Below, in pieces: positions 1 to 13,908 of a DNA stretch of 64,000 nucleotides. Both the position numbers and the translations under genes were made by a program. This DNA comes from Physcia stellaris. Its lineage: Eukaryota; Ascomycota; Lecanoromycetes; Caliciales; Physciaceae. The stretch spans positions 1 to 64,000 of the forward strand of contig JABSSW010000028.1 of assembly GCA_018902385.1 (NCBI GenBank), given 5' to 3'. The notes below the pieces were generated by a model. The model was not told the origin of the DNA. It saw only the letters and a list, made by a program, of their open reading frames with translations, and ran no database searches. Numbering within the stretch: the stretch's first letter is position 1; every line of letters starts with the position of its first letter.

Positions 1-2
1 TT

Positions 3-253
3 TGTTACGAACATGTTTGACAGATAGATTTGACAGATGTTTGACAAATAAATCTGATAAATAGATAATTGATATGATATAATCGAACAACGAATTATGT
101 TTTAATTTTACGTCGAAATTAGCGTGATTTGAAATTTGACGTCGCACATTGTTTGCAATTTCAACATTTTGTATTTATTTGTTTTTGCAAACTTATTGTT
201 TTCGTTTAATTAATTAATAATACGTTTATTCAAACACGATTCATGATATTACA
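3..253 (+). repeat. 5' LTR of the outer retrotransposon
   Basis: It begins TGTTACGA and ends near TTACA. It matches 13,909-14,154 at about 95%, with all differences being transitions. The repeat lies at the window edge, so the left target-site duplication cannot be read. Confidence 0.8.
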
Positions 254-329
254 ATAAGTTTTCAATTTTTATCGCTCGTCGTGATACGCAAACGTTCAAA
301 AATAAAACTTCAAATCGATCAAATTTTCC

Positions 330-1160
330 GTGAAAAACAAACGACGAAATTTTGTTTTGACGAAACAAACGACGAAATCGTGTAATTACAAATCGAATTT
401 ACACGCAAACGACGAAATTTTCGACGATAAAAAACGACGAAACGACGACGATTTTTTTTATTTTTTTTATTTTTTCGAGATGATTCGCAATCATCATGAA
501 ACAATTTCATTCAATTCATTTCGTCAAAATCTGAATATCGACGAAATACAAAAAAACGTTGAACAAATGTTGAACGAAATTCACGAAATCGATGAAAAAT
601 TCACGATTCGTTACAAGTTTCGTCAGTTTTTTTTTATTTCAAACGTTGTGTCGAATCAAAACGACGATATCACGTATTTTTTGAACATAAAAATCGTTCG
701 TCAATTGAAATATTGAATTCAACATCATTTCGACGATTTTTTGAACGTGTTTAATAATTTACGCATCGATCGAAACAAATATTTGATCGTTTTAAAAAAT
801 TTTCACGAATTCGTCAAATTGTTCAAAATTCAAAAAAAAATCTATTCGATATCGATAATATTTTTGAACAAATACGCGACAAATTTAAAACGTTCGAAAA
901 AAAAAACGAATGATAAATCAATTTATTGACAAACGTATTGAATATGACGATTTGATCAAATTGAATAAAATTCGTCGTTTCGAACGTGTTTTCAATTTCG
1001 ATTCAAATGAAAATTCAAACAATATCGATGATAACGAAAAAAAATCTGTTGTTGACGATTCGATCGTTACAAATTATGTCAAATTTTCGAAAAAAAAACG
1101 CACGAACAAATATTCGAATTTCGATAAATTCACGAACGATTTGAATTTTGATTGATTTAC
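330..1160 (+). mobile_element. Gag-like region of the outer element
   Basis: Position between the 5' LTR and the pol-like part, and rich in Asn, Asp, Lys and Arg when read on the plus strand. No single diagnostic motif is visible, so the gag call rests on place in the element. Broken; not a host gene. Confidence 0.4.
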
Positions 1161-3107
1161 ATGAAAAATCAACGTTTACGATAAATTCACGATCAACAAT
1201 GTTTAATACGAAATTGTTCGATTTATGATCACGACAATAATTGACTGAACTAAAAAAAAAACAATTAAATATATTCAATTTCGTCGATACAACAATTTGA
1301 ATTATTTCGAAAATGAAATGATAATAATCAATTTTTTCGAAAACATTTATGAAAATTCAAATTATCAACGCAACGTACGTCGAAAATATCGAAATTTAAT
1401 CATGTTCGACATTCAAAATTTTCAATTTTTTTATTCGAATTTTCATCGTTTGAATATTTAAATTAATTTCGATCAATTCACGTTAATAAAAAATTTAATT
1501 GACAAATTCATCATGTCGTTGAAACAAATTTTGAACAATTCGTTTCATTATCATTTTATTTTGTTCGCGTGAAAAAATGACATTCAACAAATGTATAACG
1601 ATTTGATTAACACTCGAAAAAAAAAAATCGAATTCGAATTCAAAAATCAATTTTAATGTTTTTCAAAACGATTTTTGTTGTTTCGATTACAATTTCGTTT
1701 ATTAAATTAATTACGTCGACGTTTTTCGTCAAATTCAAAAACGATTATAAACATAATTCGATTATCGATCAATTAATCGTCACGAACAAATGTTTCACGT
1801 GTGAAAAATTCGATCACGATTGAAAATTCTGTTTTAACGTCAACAAATTTCAAAAACGTCAATAACATAAATTACAAATATATCAATTGAATTTCGATAT
1901 TGATTCGAGCGAATTTGATTCGAAAAATTGATAATTCACGTCAAAAACGCGATTGATAAATGTTTAAAAAAAATTTTTTATTCACGATAATAATATGTTT
2001 GATTTTTTCATCAAACGATTTTTAATCATCATTTGTACATTATCATTCAACGATAATAAATATAAATTAAAAATTTTAATAAACATTGATGCAATTGATT
2101 ATGCGTTTATTGATAAAAAAATCGCGCAATTTATATGCAACATGTTGAACATGAAATTTGTTTTTTTATTAAAATCGAAATCATTGATTGAATTCGACGA
2201 TCGTCATGTTTTTTTTATAATTCACGCGATATATTTTAAATTAACGATAAAATTACATTTCGAATTGATCGTTTTTTTGTTAATCATTGATTTCGATAAT
2301 CATTCGATAATTTTAAAAAAATCGTAAATAAATAAACATGAAATTATATTGAACATGATTTACGATAAATTGATTTTTAAATCGTTCAAATGCAATCATC
2401 ACGACAATATATTCAATCAAACGATACAAATTCGTCGTATAAAAATTTTCAAATCAAATCGTCGATGAAACGTATTCAATTAACGTCGCGATGCAAAATT
2501 ATCGCAAAAAAATAATACAAAACATATAACGACGATGAAATTTCGATATATTATTTTATCACGTTTCAAAATCAAATCATTATTTTTTGTTGTTGATGAC
2601 GAATTCGATATATTCGATTCGAAATGTTTCGAATGTTCAATTCATTTAAAAATCGATGACGACGACGAATTGTCAACAATCGAATCAAACAATTCAAAAA
2701 TTGATATCACGACAATTACGAAAACGACATTCGTCAAAAAAAAAATTGAAAAATCAACGTAATAAACGATGAAAAACGAAAAAACAACAATCAAAATTTT
2801 CGCTATTTTCAAAATTGAATTTTGACGATTCGATAAATATCGCAATGATTGATGCAATTTTTTTTTGTGAATTAATCGATGTCAAAAATCGAAAACAAAA
2901 CGTTCAATGTTTTTTCATTACGATTAATCAAATCGATTTCGCGTTCAAAACATTACAATCGAATTTTGAATCGTTAAAAATCGTCGTCATGATTAAAAAA
3001 ATTTTAAAACACGAACAAATTAAATCGATATTCGAACGCATAATGAAAAAAATATCAAAACATTTTCGTCATTTATCAAAAATATTCGATTTTCAAAAAT
3101 CATTCAA

Positions 3108-5741
3108 TTGTTTTTTTACAAATCATATGATCATAAAATCGAATTGTTGAACGATGATAATTTTTTATTTCGCAATCGAATGTATTTTTTATTCGAATTC
3201 AAATTTAAAAAATTCAAAAAATATTTGAAAAAAAATTTGCAAAAAAAATTTATCGTATTTAATCAAACGACATATGTTTCATTTGTTTTATTTGCGATCA
3301 AATTCAACGATCAATTACGTTTGTGTGTGAATTATCGTCGATTCAATCATATCACGAAACGCAATCGATATTTTATTTTTTTGATCGAAAAAATTTTGAT
3401 CAAAATTCAAAATTGCAAATATTTGATCAAGTTGAATATCATATCGATTTTCAATAAATTTCGAATGAATAAAAAAAATGAAAAATTTATCACGTTCGTC
3501 ATTTTTATGAAATCGTATAAATATCGAATATTATTTTTTGAATGAATTAACGATTTTGCAAATTGACAACATTACATAAATGATTTTTTGTTCAATTTTT
3601 TAAACGAATTTTGTCAAATTTATTTGAATGACATATTCATTTACAACAAATTCAAAAAAAACATATCGTGCACGTTCGAACAATATTGAAAAAACTCAAA
3701 AAAATCGATTTACAAATAAATATTGAAAAATGCGAATTTTTTAAAAAAAACGATTTTTTTTGACGTTATATTTTCGATGAATGATTTTCGCATAAATTCA
3801 AAAAAAAAGCAAATCACAATTGATTGAACACGTTTTATCAATTTCAAAAAATACAAATTTTCGTGAATTTCGTCAATTTTTATCGACGTTTTATTCGTGA
3901 TTTTTTCAAAAAAATCAAAATTTTCATTCGAATGATCAAAAAATTCGTAAAATTCGAATGAACAACGAAAACAAAAAAAATTTCAATTTATTCAAAAAAA
4001 CGATGATCGAAATTTTTATATTTCGTTATTACGATAAAATCAAACAAATCATTTTAAAAATCGATTTTTCAAATTACGTCAATGCGAAAATGTTATCGCA
4101 ATACGATAACGAAAAAATTTTGCATTTCGTTGTTTTTTACAGTCGAAACATGATTTCAATCGAATGCAATTACGAAATTTATGACAAAAAATTATTGATT
4201 ATCATTCGTTGTTTAAAACATTGACGTTCAAAATTCGAAAACATTAACGAATCGATTAAAATTTTCATCGATCACAAAAATTTGAAAATTTTCATGATTT
4301 TGAAAAAATTAATTTTTCGTCAAACTCGTTGAACAAATTTTTTATCGAAATTCAATATCGTTATTCAATTTCAATCAAAAATTCAAAACGTTAAAACAAA
4401 CGTTTTGATTCGTATGTCAAATTCACGATTCAAAAACGATAACGACGAACGACATCAATATAAAAATCAAATATTATTCATTTCGAAACGATTCGAAATT
4501 CATGTCGTCGAATTTGACGAATCAATTTACGAACGAATTTTCGTCGTCAACAAAACAAACGACGATTGTCAAACATATCGTGAAACATTCAATCAAAATT
4601 TCATTTTCGTGAATGAAATCAATTTACGCGATTGTCAAAAAAAACGATGTTTTATATTACAAAAATCGATTATGAATGTTCGTCGATGTTTTTTTGTTTG
4701 TTGATTTTTTCAAAAAAATTCATGAATTTTTAACGTCGAATCATTTTGAATTTAATCGCATGAAAAATTTTTTACGTCGTGATTATTATTGATTTAACAT
4801 GCGCAAAACAATTCGTCGATACGTACGTAATTGTCACGAATATCAACGAATTAAAATTTTCAAAAATCGTAAAAACGAATTATTCATTTTTTGATATATT
4901 TTTGCAACGTTGAACGAATATATTCATTGATTTCATTACGAAATTATTTGACGTTTATGATTATAATGTTATTTGCACAATAATCGACAAATTTAATAAA
5001 AAACGTCATTACGCATTTTGTACAACGAAAAACGAAAACACAAATGTTAAAATCACAATCAAAATATTCATTCAATACGTGTTTCGTATTTATGATTTAT
5101 TTTTTTCTATAACATTTGATCGAAATTTTCAATTTGTGTTTTTTGTATAACAAATTTTTTGCAAAATTTTCGACATCAAATGTAAATTTTTCACGATTTT
5201 TCATTCAAAAACTGATAATTAAATCGAAAAAATCAATCAAAACATCGAAAAACAATTGCGACAATATTGTAATTACATGCAAAACGATTAAAATGTTTGA
5301 TTATTTATGATCGAATTTGCAAACAATAACGCGATTTTTGCATTTATTGAATTGTTATCGTTTTTCGTCAACAAAAATTTTCATTCACGTATGAATTTTT
5401 CATCGAATTTTATTTCGTATATCATCACAAAAAAACGATTTTTGATCGTTAAAACGAAAAACATCACGATTACAATGCAAAACATTTTTCATTATGTACG
5501 AATTCACGTCGAAATGATTCAAAAACGCATGACGACACAAATCAACAAACATCGCAAAATCGTCGAATACGTTGAAAAAAATTACGTTTTTTTGAATCGA
5601 CGAAACATCAAAATCGTTAAATCATTCGACAAATTTGATGACAAAAAACTTGATTCATACAAAATATTAAAACGTATGAACAATTTTTATCAATTTGAAT
5701 TATTTGAAACAATGCGAATTTATAATGTGTTTTATTGTTGA
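3108..5741 (+). mobile_element. Pol-like region of the outer element (RT, RNase H, integrase)
   Basis: Separate stretches resemble Ty3/gypsy reverse transcriptase (about 3,110-3,545, including a recognisable LRLCVNYR block), the RNase H part (3,958-4,224, with a CNYEIYDK block), and the integrase C-terminal end (5,307-5,741, with an ILKRMNN block). Their order matches the family. The region is heavily broken and is a fossil. Confidence 0.75.
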
Positions 5742-6065
5742 TTTTTGCGCAAATTTTTTTGTGATTTTTTCGAAAATCAAATTAACGAATCATTCGATTT
5801 CGTTGTAATCAACGAGAATTTCGAATGAAAAATGAACGATGTTTTAAAATTTCGATATCATTACGATCGTTTTCAATATCGCGTCAATTGATCAAATTGA
5901 TCGCATAATCGAATTTGATATTACGTCGATAACGATGAATTCGATAATGTTCGTGACGTAATGAATAATTATTATCGAAATCATTTTATCGTCGCAAATT
6001 CGAAATTATTCAAAATTATTTTTTTCGTTTTTCAAATCGATGATCAAAATTCATTTGCGAATCGT

Positions 6066-6070
6066 CGTCG
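6066..6070. repeat. Left target-site duplication of the inner element
   Basis: CGTCG directly abuts the left LTR. The right partner CATCG (13,524-13,528) differs by one G/A transition. Five base pairs is the usual Ty3/gypsy duplication length. Confidence 0.6.
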
Positions 6071-6264
6071 TGTTATGCGAAAAATATGAATTAATTGATT
6101 TAAAAACTATGAACGACAAAATGTCAATTTATGTACAGTAATTGCGAATCAATTGCTTGATCATCACTCATTTAATATGAAATGACGACAAAATTCTTGT
6201 CAAAAATCATGTCAAAATATTTGATTTAAATTCATATCATCTAATTTGATTTTGTGTCATAACA
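6071..6264 (-). repeat. LTR of the inner element (3' LTR in element orientation)
   Basis: 194 bp, starting TGTTATG and ending CATAACA. It is 92% identical to 13,330-13,523 (16 differences by hand, 15 of them transitions). Confidence 0.85.
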
Positions 6265-6693
6265 ATCTGTCAATCAAAAAAAAAATTAATGTTTTCATTG
6301 AATTTCATGTTTTATTATCATGCGTAATCATATCATGCATCAATTTATTTTTTTTTCGTTTTTCGTTTGTCGTTGCGATCACTAAAATTTTGCGAATAAT
6401 TGAATTCGTATTGCTCAATAAAATTCTGAAAGTTTTGTAGTTCGAAAATAAAATCGTCATTTGTCATATTTCGACTCATAGTCGATTCATCTGACTAGAT
6501 ATTGAGTTACGAGAATTTTGTTGTATTTTTTGATACGTTTGTCGATTAACTTTTCGATTTCATAAAACTTGTACTGATTCGTATCGTTTTCAATCTCAAT
6601 GAAATCAAAATAATGAAAACGAAAACGATTGTAAAAATCAACGTCAACAAATGTTGATTCGAGCTGTGCAATAAATACAACGAAATGAATTCG

Positions 6694-9186
6694 TCATGCT
6701 GATGACAATTTCAATCGATATGTTAAACGTTCGATGCGTTTAAAAATTCGAAATGATTCGCAACGTTGTTGAAATAATTTCGAATTTGATTTGTCAAACA
6801 ATTTGTAATTTTTGTTGAATTGTAAATAAACTTTTTCACTTTGCTTTAGTCGAATAAAAGTATGACGTGAATCATAATATATTTTGATTTTAACAATTGC
6901 AAAATTCGTGACATCAACAATTTTTCGCTGATATTTCATGCGTTGAATTGACAAATTCTGTACATTTGTTGTGTTAAATGCGATTAAATTTGATATCGCG
7001 TTTTTGATTTTGAATTCGTATATGATTTCATTGAATGATAAATTTGTAACGATGTTAAACGTGTTGTTTAATTGAAATTGAATTGTCGAAAAAATTAAAA
7101 TGTATTCGATGTTCGAAAATTCGATGACGAAATATTTGATAACAATTTCAACAATTTGATTGATTCGTTTTGATAAATCATCAATTTGCGAATGATATGT
7201 TATTGAAATCAACAATTTCGTGTTTAATTTGATGAAAAATATTTGTCAAAAATTCGACATGAATTTTGAATCGCGATCGAAAATTATAGTTTCAAACATT
7301 TTTCAATCGACGATTAATAATTTGTTCAATAATGCGTTGATTCATTTTTTCGTTTCATAAATGTTTTTGTCGAAAATCAATGAAATTCGACGAGAATGTT
7401 TGCAAATTGCGAACATGACAATGTTCATTTCGTCGAACATAATTAAAATGAAATCAATGACAATGATATGAAACGAACGCGAAACGAATGTAATAAACAT
7501 AAATTTCTCGTACGATCGATGACGTTTGATTTGTGTCAATTGACAAATAAAATAATGCTCGATGTATTTTTTAATTTTTCGCGAAAGTCGAAATATGTAT
7601 AACGTATTGAAAATTTTGTCATAACATCGATGAATTTTTGAGTGCTGATTCGTATCGTGAATTAAACGAAATATTTCGCGTTTCACAGCAACAAATATAC
7701 ACGATCGACACGTGTCAATATCAACATGATATATAATGTCATTCGTATTCAACGCGAAATTGATTTTTGTTTTGAATTTTTTTGATATAAATTTCGTATC
7801 GTCATTTTTTTACTCATTGACGTTTCGTTTCGCTACGTTGTTTTCGAGCGACGATGAAATTTGAAAATTTCGAATCGACAATTTTTGTTTTTTTTTTTGC
7901 ATTCGAATCGTCAACGATTTTAACATTTTGATTATATTTCGTCATGTTTTTTTTTTGATATTCGTTTTTGATTTTTTTTTTAAATTTTTCGACATTACGA
8001 TGAGTGTGTTTTGAAAAACGTAACAATCGAAATTATTCGAAAAATCGATTATTTCGTCATGATATGTGTTCAAATCAAATTTATTTTTTGAATTCTTGTC
8101 GATTTGTTCATTTTCAAAAATTAATTTTGATAACGCATTCGAAACAACATGATTTTTTTCTGATTTATATTTCATTTTCAATTTAAATTGTGACAAATAA
8201 ACTGAAACACGAACGAGACGAAAATTGAATTTATTGATATTGTTCGAATTCATCGTGATTTGTTTAACGATAAAAATATTGACGACATGATTCGTGAACA
8301 CAACAATGATATTTTTGATTGTTTTTATCATATTTCGAATTTTTTTGACAATTCATATTAAATCACACATTTCGAATTCGATGAATCAATATTTGATTTC
8401 GATTTCGTTCAACATTTTGCTTAAAAATAAAATGAATTCGATGTCGTTACGTTTGAATTTGTTTGAATTGTTGTTTGTTTTAAAATGATAAATTATCGCG
8501 TCGAATTCGCGTCGTTTAAACGCGTCGATGTCGATGTACAATTCTCGATCGAAATTGAAATGTATCAAAAATGAAATTTTGTTAAAAATTTTTTGCAATA
8601 ATCGATATGATTTTAATTTTTCAATTGAAAAATTGTTCATTACAATTTTTTGCGAATAGATTTTGCGAATGATTTTTTTGTTGAACGATAATTGACGTAA
8701 AAATAAAATTTTGCGACGTTGTAACGCGTTCGTTTTTTGAACATAAAACGCGACAAAATCTCGTAATCATTTTGTTAAATTTAGATAAATTTTCAAATTT
8801 TTCAAAATATAAAAGAAATTCAATTTGATTATTGTTTTCAATTTATCGATTGCGATAATAAAATCAAAAACGTCAATTTTTTGATCAAAAAATGCGATCG
8901 TAAAATAATCGAAAAATGATTTTTTCGACGATAAATTAATTTCATAAATATTCAATCGTTCGAACATCGAATGAAAATGAATCATATGTTTTTCAAAAAT
9001 ATTGAAAAAAACGACAACGTCGTTTACGTAAACACGAACAAACTCGCGAAAATTTCGAAAAATAACGTCGATTCGTCGTTGTACGTATGATGAAAAATTT
9101 TTGAATTTCATCATTGCGACGTTAAATTGTTTTTGCTTTTTATGTGAAACGACGATAAACTTATGTCTGTTTGCAAATTTTATCAA
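6694..9186 (-). mobile_element. Reverse transcriptase, RNase H and integrase remnants of the inner element
   Basis: Read on the minus strand, a YVNDVVVF block near 9,020 corresponds to the RT catalytic YxDD region. A zinc-binding integrase-like stretch lies in 7,342-7,752, and an integrase core block (TYHSQIDDLSKRINQ) near 7,190. The order RT, then RNase H, then integrase fits Ty3/gypsy. The region is a broken fossil. Confidence 0.75.
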
Positions 9187-9914
9187 TTATTGATGAAAAA
9201 AATTCGTTGCGTCGAAAACAGAAATGAATTTGCATTCGACGACAACTGAAATAATGTCTAATTGAAAAAACATAAAATAAAAATCGATTAGAATGATTTT
9301 GTTTAATTCGCGTATATTTACGACGATTCGATTTTTGCGTTTTGAATCATTTAATTCAAATATTGTTTTTTATATTGCGAAAACAAAATAATCATGCGAA
9401 ATGAATTAATTGATGTATTTCATGCGATTTTGAACGTGCAATTTGTCGAAAATCTCATCAATTAATTTTCGATTTGCGAAATCAAACGAATACATTTTTG
9501 TTGTTTCGATTTTGACGTCAAATTTCAATTCGATTGACATTCATTCATTTTTCGAAATTTTCATCGTAAACTCATTATCGTTTTACAATTTTGAATAGTT
9601 CAACGCAACGTTTGCAAACTTAGTTCGAACGTTAACGTCATCGTAAACAATAATTTCAGCAAACAACATTTTTTTCGTATTAATATTAAGATTTACAGCA
9701 GTAAAATCGTTAAAATTGCGTGCAAAATTGAACGCAAAATTGATCAAATTTGCGACGAAATTAATCGCGATCGCATTGTGCAAATTTTCATAATTAGTCG
9801 CGATAATCGCGTCAACGATCAAAATCGAAACATCAAATTTCATAATTTGCTTGAATCAATTGCGTGAAACAAATTTATGAACATTAGCAATTAAATGCGC
9901 GTATTTCGAATTAA

Positions 9915-10964
9915 CTAAATAACATTTTTTTTTTCGTATTTTTGTACGAGTTTCAAATGCGTATTTTTGAAAATGTAAACATTTTCAGAATTGACGTTGT
10001 TCGTTTGAATCATTTTTGTATGTGCATCAATAATATGAAAAAATACGTTTTCATTTGAATTTAATCGTTTAATTCGTGAAAACGTGAACATAAAATCGCG
10101 TTCAGTAAATAAATTATTCTTTTCACATAACTTGAAAAAAATCGTAAAAATTGATTTAATTAAAATTTTAATAATTTCGCTGACACGAGTCACGCGTTTG
10201 ATCGACGATTTCGCATTAATGATATTTAATTGAATTTTAATGTTTTCGCAATTTTCAATGATAATTATCTGTTTGTTTACATTTATATTCATTCGTTTTG
10301 AATTCAATATATCATTGTCAAAAAAAAATTTTGCTTTCAATTTTTTCATTATGTGAATTTGTCGAATGAACGTGACGATCGCATTTTCGTCATTAATCGA
10401 AATTTCGAAAATTCGAAAAATTAATGAAATATGATTCGTCGTGATTACAACGACGTTCTCAATGTCGCGAATCTTGAGAAATTTCATAATTTGTCGCGCA
10501 TGAATTTGATAATCAAATATTTTTTGCATCAGAAATTTACGATCGATTAATGACGCATCGCATTCGATATCGACGCACATATTCGTGAAACATTGTTTAA
10601 TGTTGATTTTCATCGTGATGTAACGTCACGAACGAAATTCAAAATTGAATCGCGTATTTGTTTTGACGTTTGACTGTATAATAAATGTTTGATAATTATG
10701 AATGTTTTTCGTCAACAATGTGTCAAATTTAATCGAAACAATTTGACACGAACGCAAATGTCGATAAAATTTGTTATTGAAATAAAATTTCGATTGACAA
10801 CGTTTGCACGAATAAATTTTCGTTTGTTTTGCAAAAATATTCACAAAATATTCGAATGATTCATGATTCACAAAATTTTCGTTAAATTTTTGAATTTCGA
10901 AATGTTTTTCGTCATAATATTCATCATTTATCGCAAGTATTTTTGACGCGTTTTCAATATTCAT
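9915..10964 (-). mobile_element. Finger-like and protease-like remnants of the inner element
   Basis: A CKRCQSKF...HLRSC arrangement near 10,750-10,810 resembles the C2H2-like finger present in many fungal Ty3/gypsy elements. The next stretch (10,613 leftwards) has a CVDIECDASLIDRKF block resembling a retropepsin active-site region. Both are part of the fossil and not host genes. Confidence 0.55.
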
Positions 10965-13329
10965 GTTATGATCATTTTGATAATTTTTTTCATCGTTTGA
11001 ATAATTGTTTTTTGTTTTTTTTTCCGCAAAGTACGTTTGTCGATATGATGTTTCATTTTGATTAAACGTTTTATTTTGATTGAAATAAATATTTTGTTTA
11101 AACGAAAACGGAAATGAATTTGAAAAATCAGCAAAATATTGATTAAAACGTAAAAATTGCGAATATTGAAATCGCGAATCGAACGTGTTTCGATTTTTTT
11201 GAATTTCGTTTTATTGCGTTTGTTGAAATCGATATTGTTGATTTTCGTATAAACGTTTTTGCATATTTTGTGTCGATTGTTGTCGATTTGAATAATTTGA
11301 TTGATATGAACGCTATTGAAAAATGTAAACGTTATTTTGTTTTTCAAACTGATACGATGTCGAATATTGAATTTGACGAAATTGCGAAAAAAATTCATTG
11401 AAATTCTCGTAATTTACACGCTCATTGATAACAAAAAAAATATTATACGAATCGAATGATGTTGACAAAATTGATAATTGAAAACGATAAATGAATTGAA
11501 AACGACGTTCGTTTTCGAACGAATGATAAAATCGATATCGATTTTCGATGTTTCATCATATTTTTTTTTATCATCAAGCTGTTGAAAAAATTCATTCATT
11601 GTAATTTTTTTTGTCGATTTGATCAAGTCTCGTCGAAATTTCAATTTCAATTCATTGTAAATTAAATACAATTGCGAATAAATTGACATCATTGTCGATT
11701 TAATTTTTTTGATTATAATTTCAACGAAATCGAATGATTCGCGATGTCGACGAACATTTTTCATCGTGTATTTTTTTTTCGTGATAATCGTCAACGTTGT
11801 CGATAACGATTTTTTTCATCGTTTCAACAATAAGCGTTTTCATTTTTTTACGTCATTTTCGAATTTGATCAATCGTTTTTGATTATCGTTGATTATTTCT
11901 GTGTATCAACGTAACGCGTGATCACGCATGCAATTATAAAAATTTGTTCGAATCACGTCGACATTTTTGAACAACGTCATATTCTTGATTTTTTCAATGT
12001 AAAAATGAACATTTCGAAAATATGTATTTTTGTTCGAGTGTTCGATCGAATTGTTTGTAATAATTTTTTTTTTTCGTATCACGAATCAAAAAATTTTGTT
12101 TTTTGAACATTTCATTTGACGTCATTATCATTGTCAAGAAATTCGATTGAATCTGATGATTCGACGAGTTTTGAAAATTCTGTCTGAATGTTGTTTTTGA
12201 TATTTTCGAACAAAATTTGAAATGTTTGTCATTGCTGTTGAATGAATTCAATGTTTTGTCAATTGTTATTTTCGCTCGTCATATTTGAATTGAATGCGAA
12301 AATAAATTCGATATTTTTTGTGTTTCGAAAAATGATGTTCAGCGAAATTATGATGTTGTTTCGTCGTTGAAAAAACGACGTCGACGAAATGATTTGAAAT
12401 TTACGACGTAAATTTTTCGAAAAATGAACGTAAAAAATATCAAAAAAAATATTTGCAATCGTCGATTTTAAATCAAAAATGAATGACGTAATTCGATCAT
12501 TAATTCAATCGAAAAATGATTGATTGTTTCGATACGTTTCGATGACGATCACGAAAACTTTAAAATTTTTGCGAAAACGAATTTTGTCGACGATTCATTT
12601 TGTTGAATAAACAATGTTTGTCGAAATTGAATGATTAATAATTGACAACGATGTTGATTTAAAACAATTAATTACGATATTGTTCACAGTAATTTTTGCA
12701 AATGTATTGACAAAATAAATTGAATCAATTGTATCGATGTAATCGAATAATTCAAACGCAATGCGAATGATTTGTGATGTGAAAACAATCAAAATGACTT
12801 AAATGAAAATGATGTGTCGTATTGAAATCTGAAATAAAGTGATGATAAACAAAATAAAAAAAAAACGAATTGAAATTTTCAAGATAATTGAGCAAATTTT
12901 CTGTTGTTAAAGAAACAAATAAAATCGTTGAATTGAAATTGTTCGAATCAAACAAAAATTCAAATATGAATTGACATTCAAATGCGTCGTCATTGAGCGA
13001 TGACAATGCGAATTTTCACGAAAAATCGAGATGTTCTGAATATTTGAATGAGAAATCAGTCGTTTTTGCTGAAAATTGTAAAAAGTCGAAAAGATTTGAT
13101 TGAAATTTTAATTTTCGAATGAATATCTATTGTTGAAATGAGATGATCGATTGACGTGATCGCACGTCAAATCGAAAAAACAATCAAATTTTCGATAACG
13201 ACACGACGAAAATATTGATGATCAGCTGATTTGAATACAAAATTGATCGAAAAATTGATATGTCGAAAAACAATGTGAATGATGTCGTTTCGTCTACATA
13301 CAGATCATCGCTTGAATGATGTTATCAAT

Positions 13330-13523
13330 TGTTATGCGTGAAATGTGAATTGATTGATTTAGAAATTATGAACGACAAAATGTCAATTTATGTACAGTAA
13401 TTGCGAATCAATTGTCTAATCATCACTCATTTAATATAAAATGACGACAGAATTCTTGTCAAAAATCATGTCAGAATATTTGATTTAAGTTCATATCATT
13501 TAATCTGATCTTGTGTCATAACA
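13330..13523 (-). repeat. LTR of the inner element (5' LTR in element orientation)
   Basis: 194-bp partner of 6,071-6,264 with the same TG...CA ends. The right flank CATCG continues the outer element. Confidence 0.85.
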
Positions 13524-13528
13524 CATCG
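13524..13528. repeat. Right target-site duplication of the inner element
   Basis: CATCG, the partner of CGTCG at 6,066-6,070. Confidence 0.55.
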
Positions 13529-13908
13529 TTTTCGAAAAAAAATCGTCGTTTTGACATTCATTGAAATAACATTCGATTAAAATTTGAAAATTTCAATTGA
13601 ATTTGAATTTATTTTGATTTCATTCGTTCGTTCAAATTTTTTTTTTTCAATTTCAAATTTCATTATTATCGTTTCGACGTTGTTTACAGTCAAAATTTAC
13701 GTTGCATAAAAAACTGAATCGTGTCAAAAATATTTTCAAAAATTGTTGTTCGATTTTATTGAATTGTGAATTGATGCAACATATTGAAAAAATCAAAAAA
13801 TGATAATCGTGAAAATTTCGAATTTTGAATTCGTTCAAAACAATCGACAACGTTTTCGTCTCGAATCAACGACGAATCGTCGAGACGACGCTCGCGAAAA
13901 AAAATTAA

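Larger units (their letters stand above)
6071..13523 (-). mobile_element. Inner Ty3/gypsy LTR retrotransposon fossil nested in the outer one
   Basis: A pair of 194-bp direct repeats (6,071-6,264 and 13,330-13,523) bounds a 7.45-kb element whose coding remnants lie on the minus strand. Each repeat starts TGTTATG and ends CATAACA, a perfect 7-bp terminal inversion with TG...CA ends. Flanking pentamers CGTCG (6,066-6,070) and CATCG (13,524-13,528) look like a 5-bp target-site duplication with one transition. Reading leftwards the parts are gag-like (about 12,000-11,000), a Cys/His finger-like stretch (near 10,800), retropepsin-like (about 10,600), reverse transcriptase (about 9,190-8,770), RNase H (about 8,640-7,940) and integrase (about 7,750-6,690). 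Broken many times over; no part looks whole. It must have inserted after the outer element. Confidence 0.85.
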
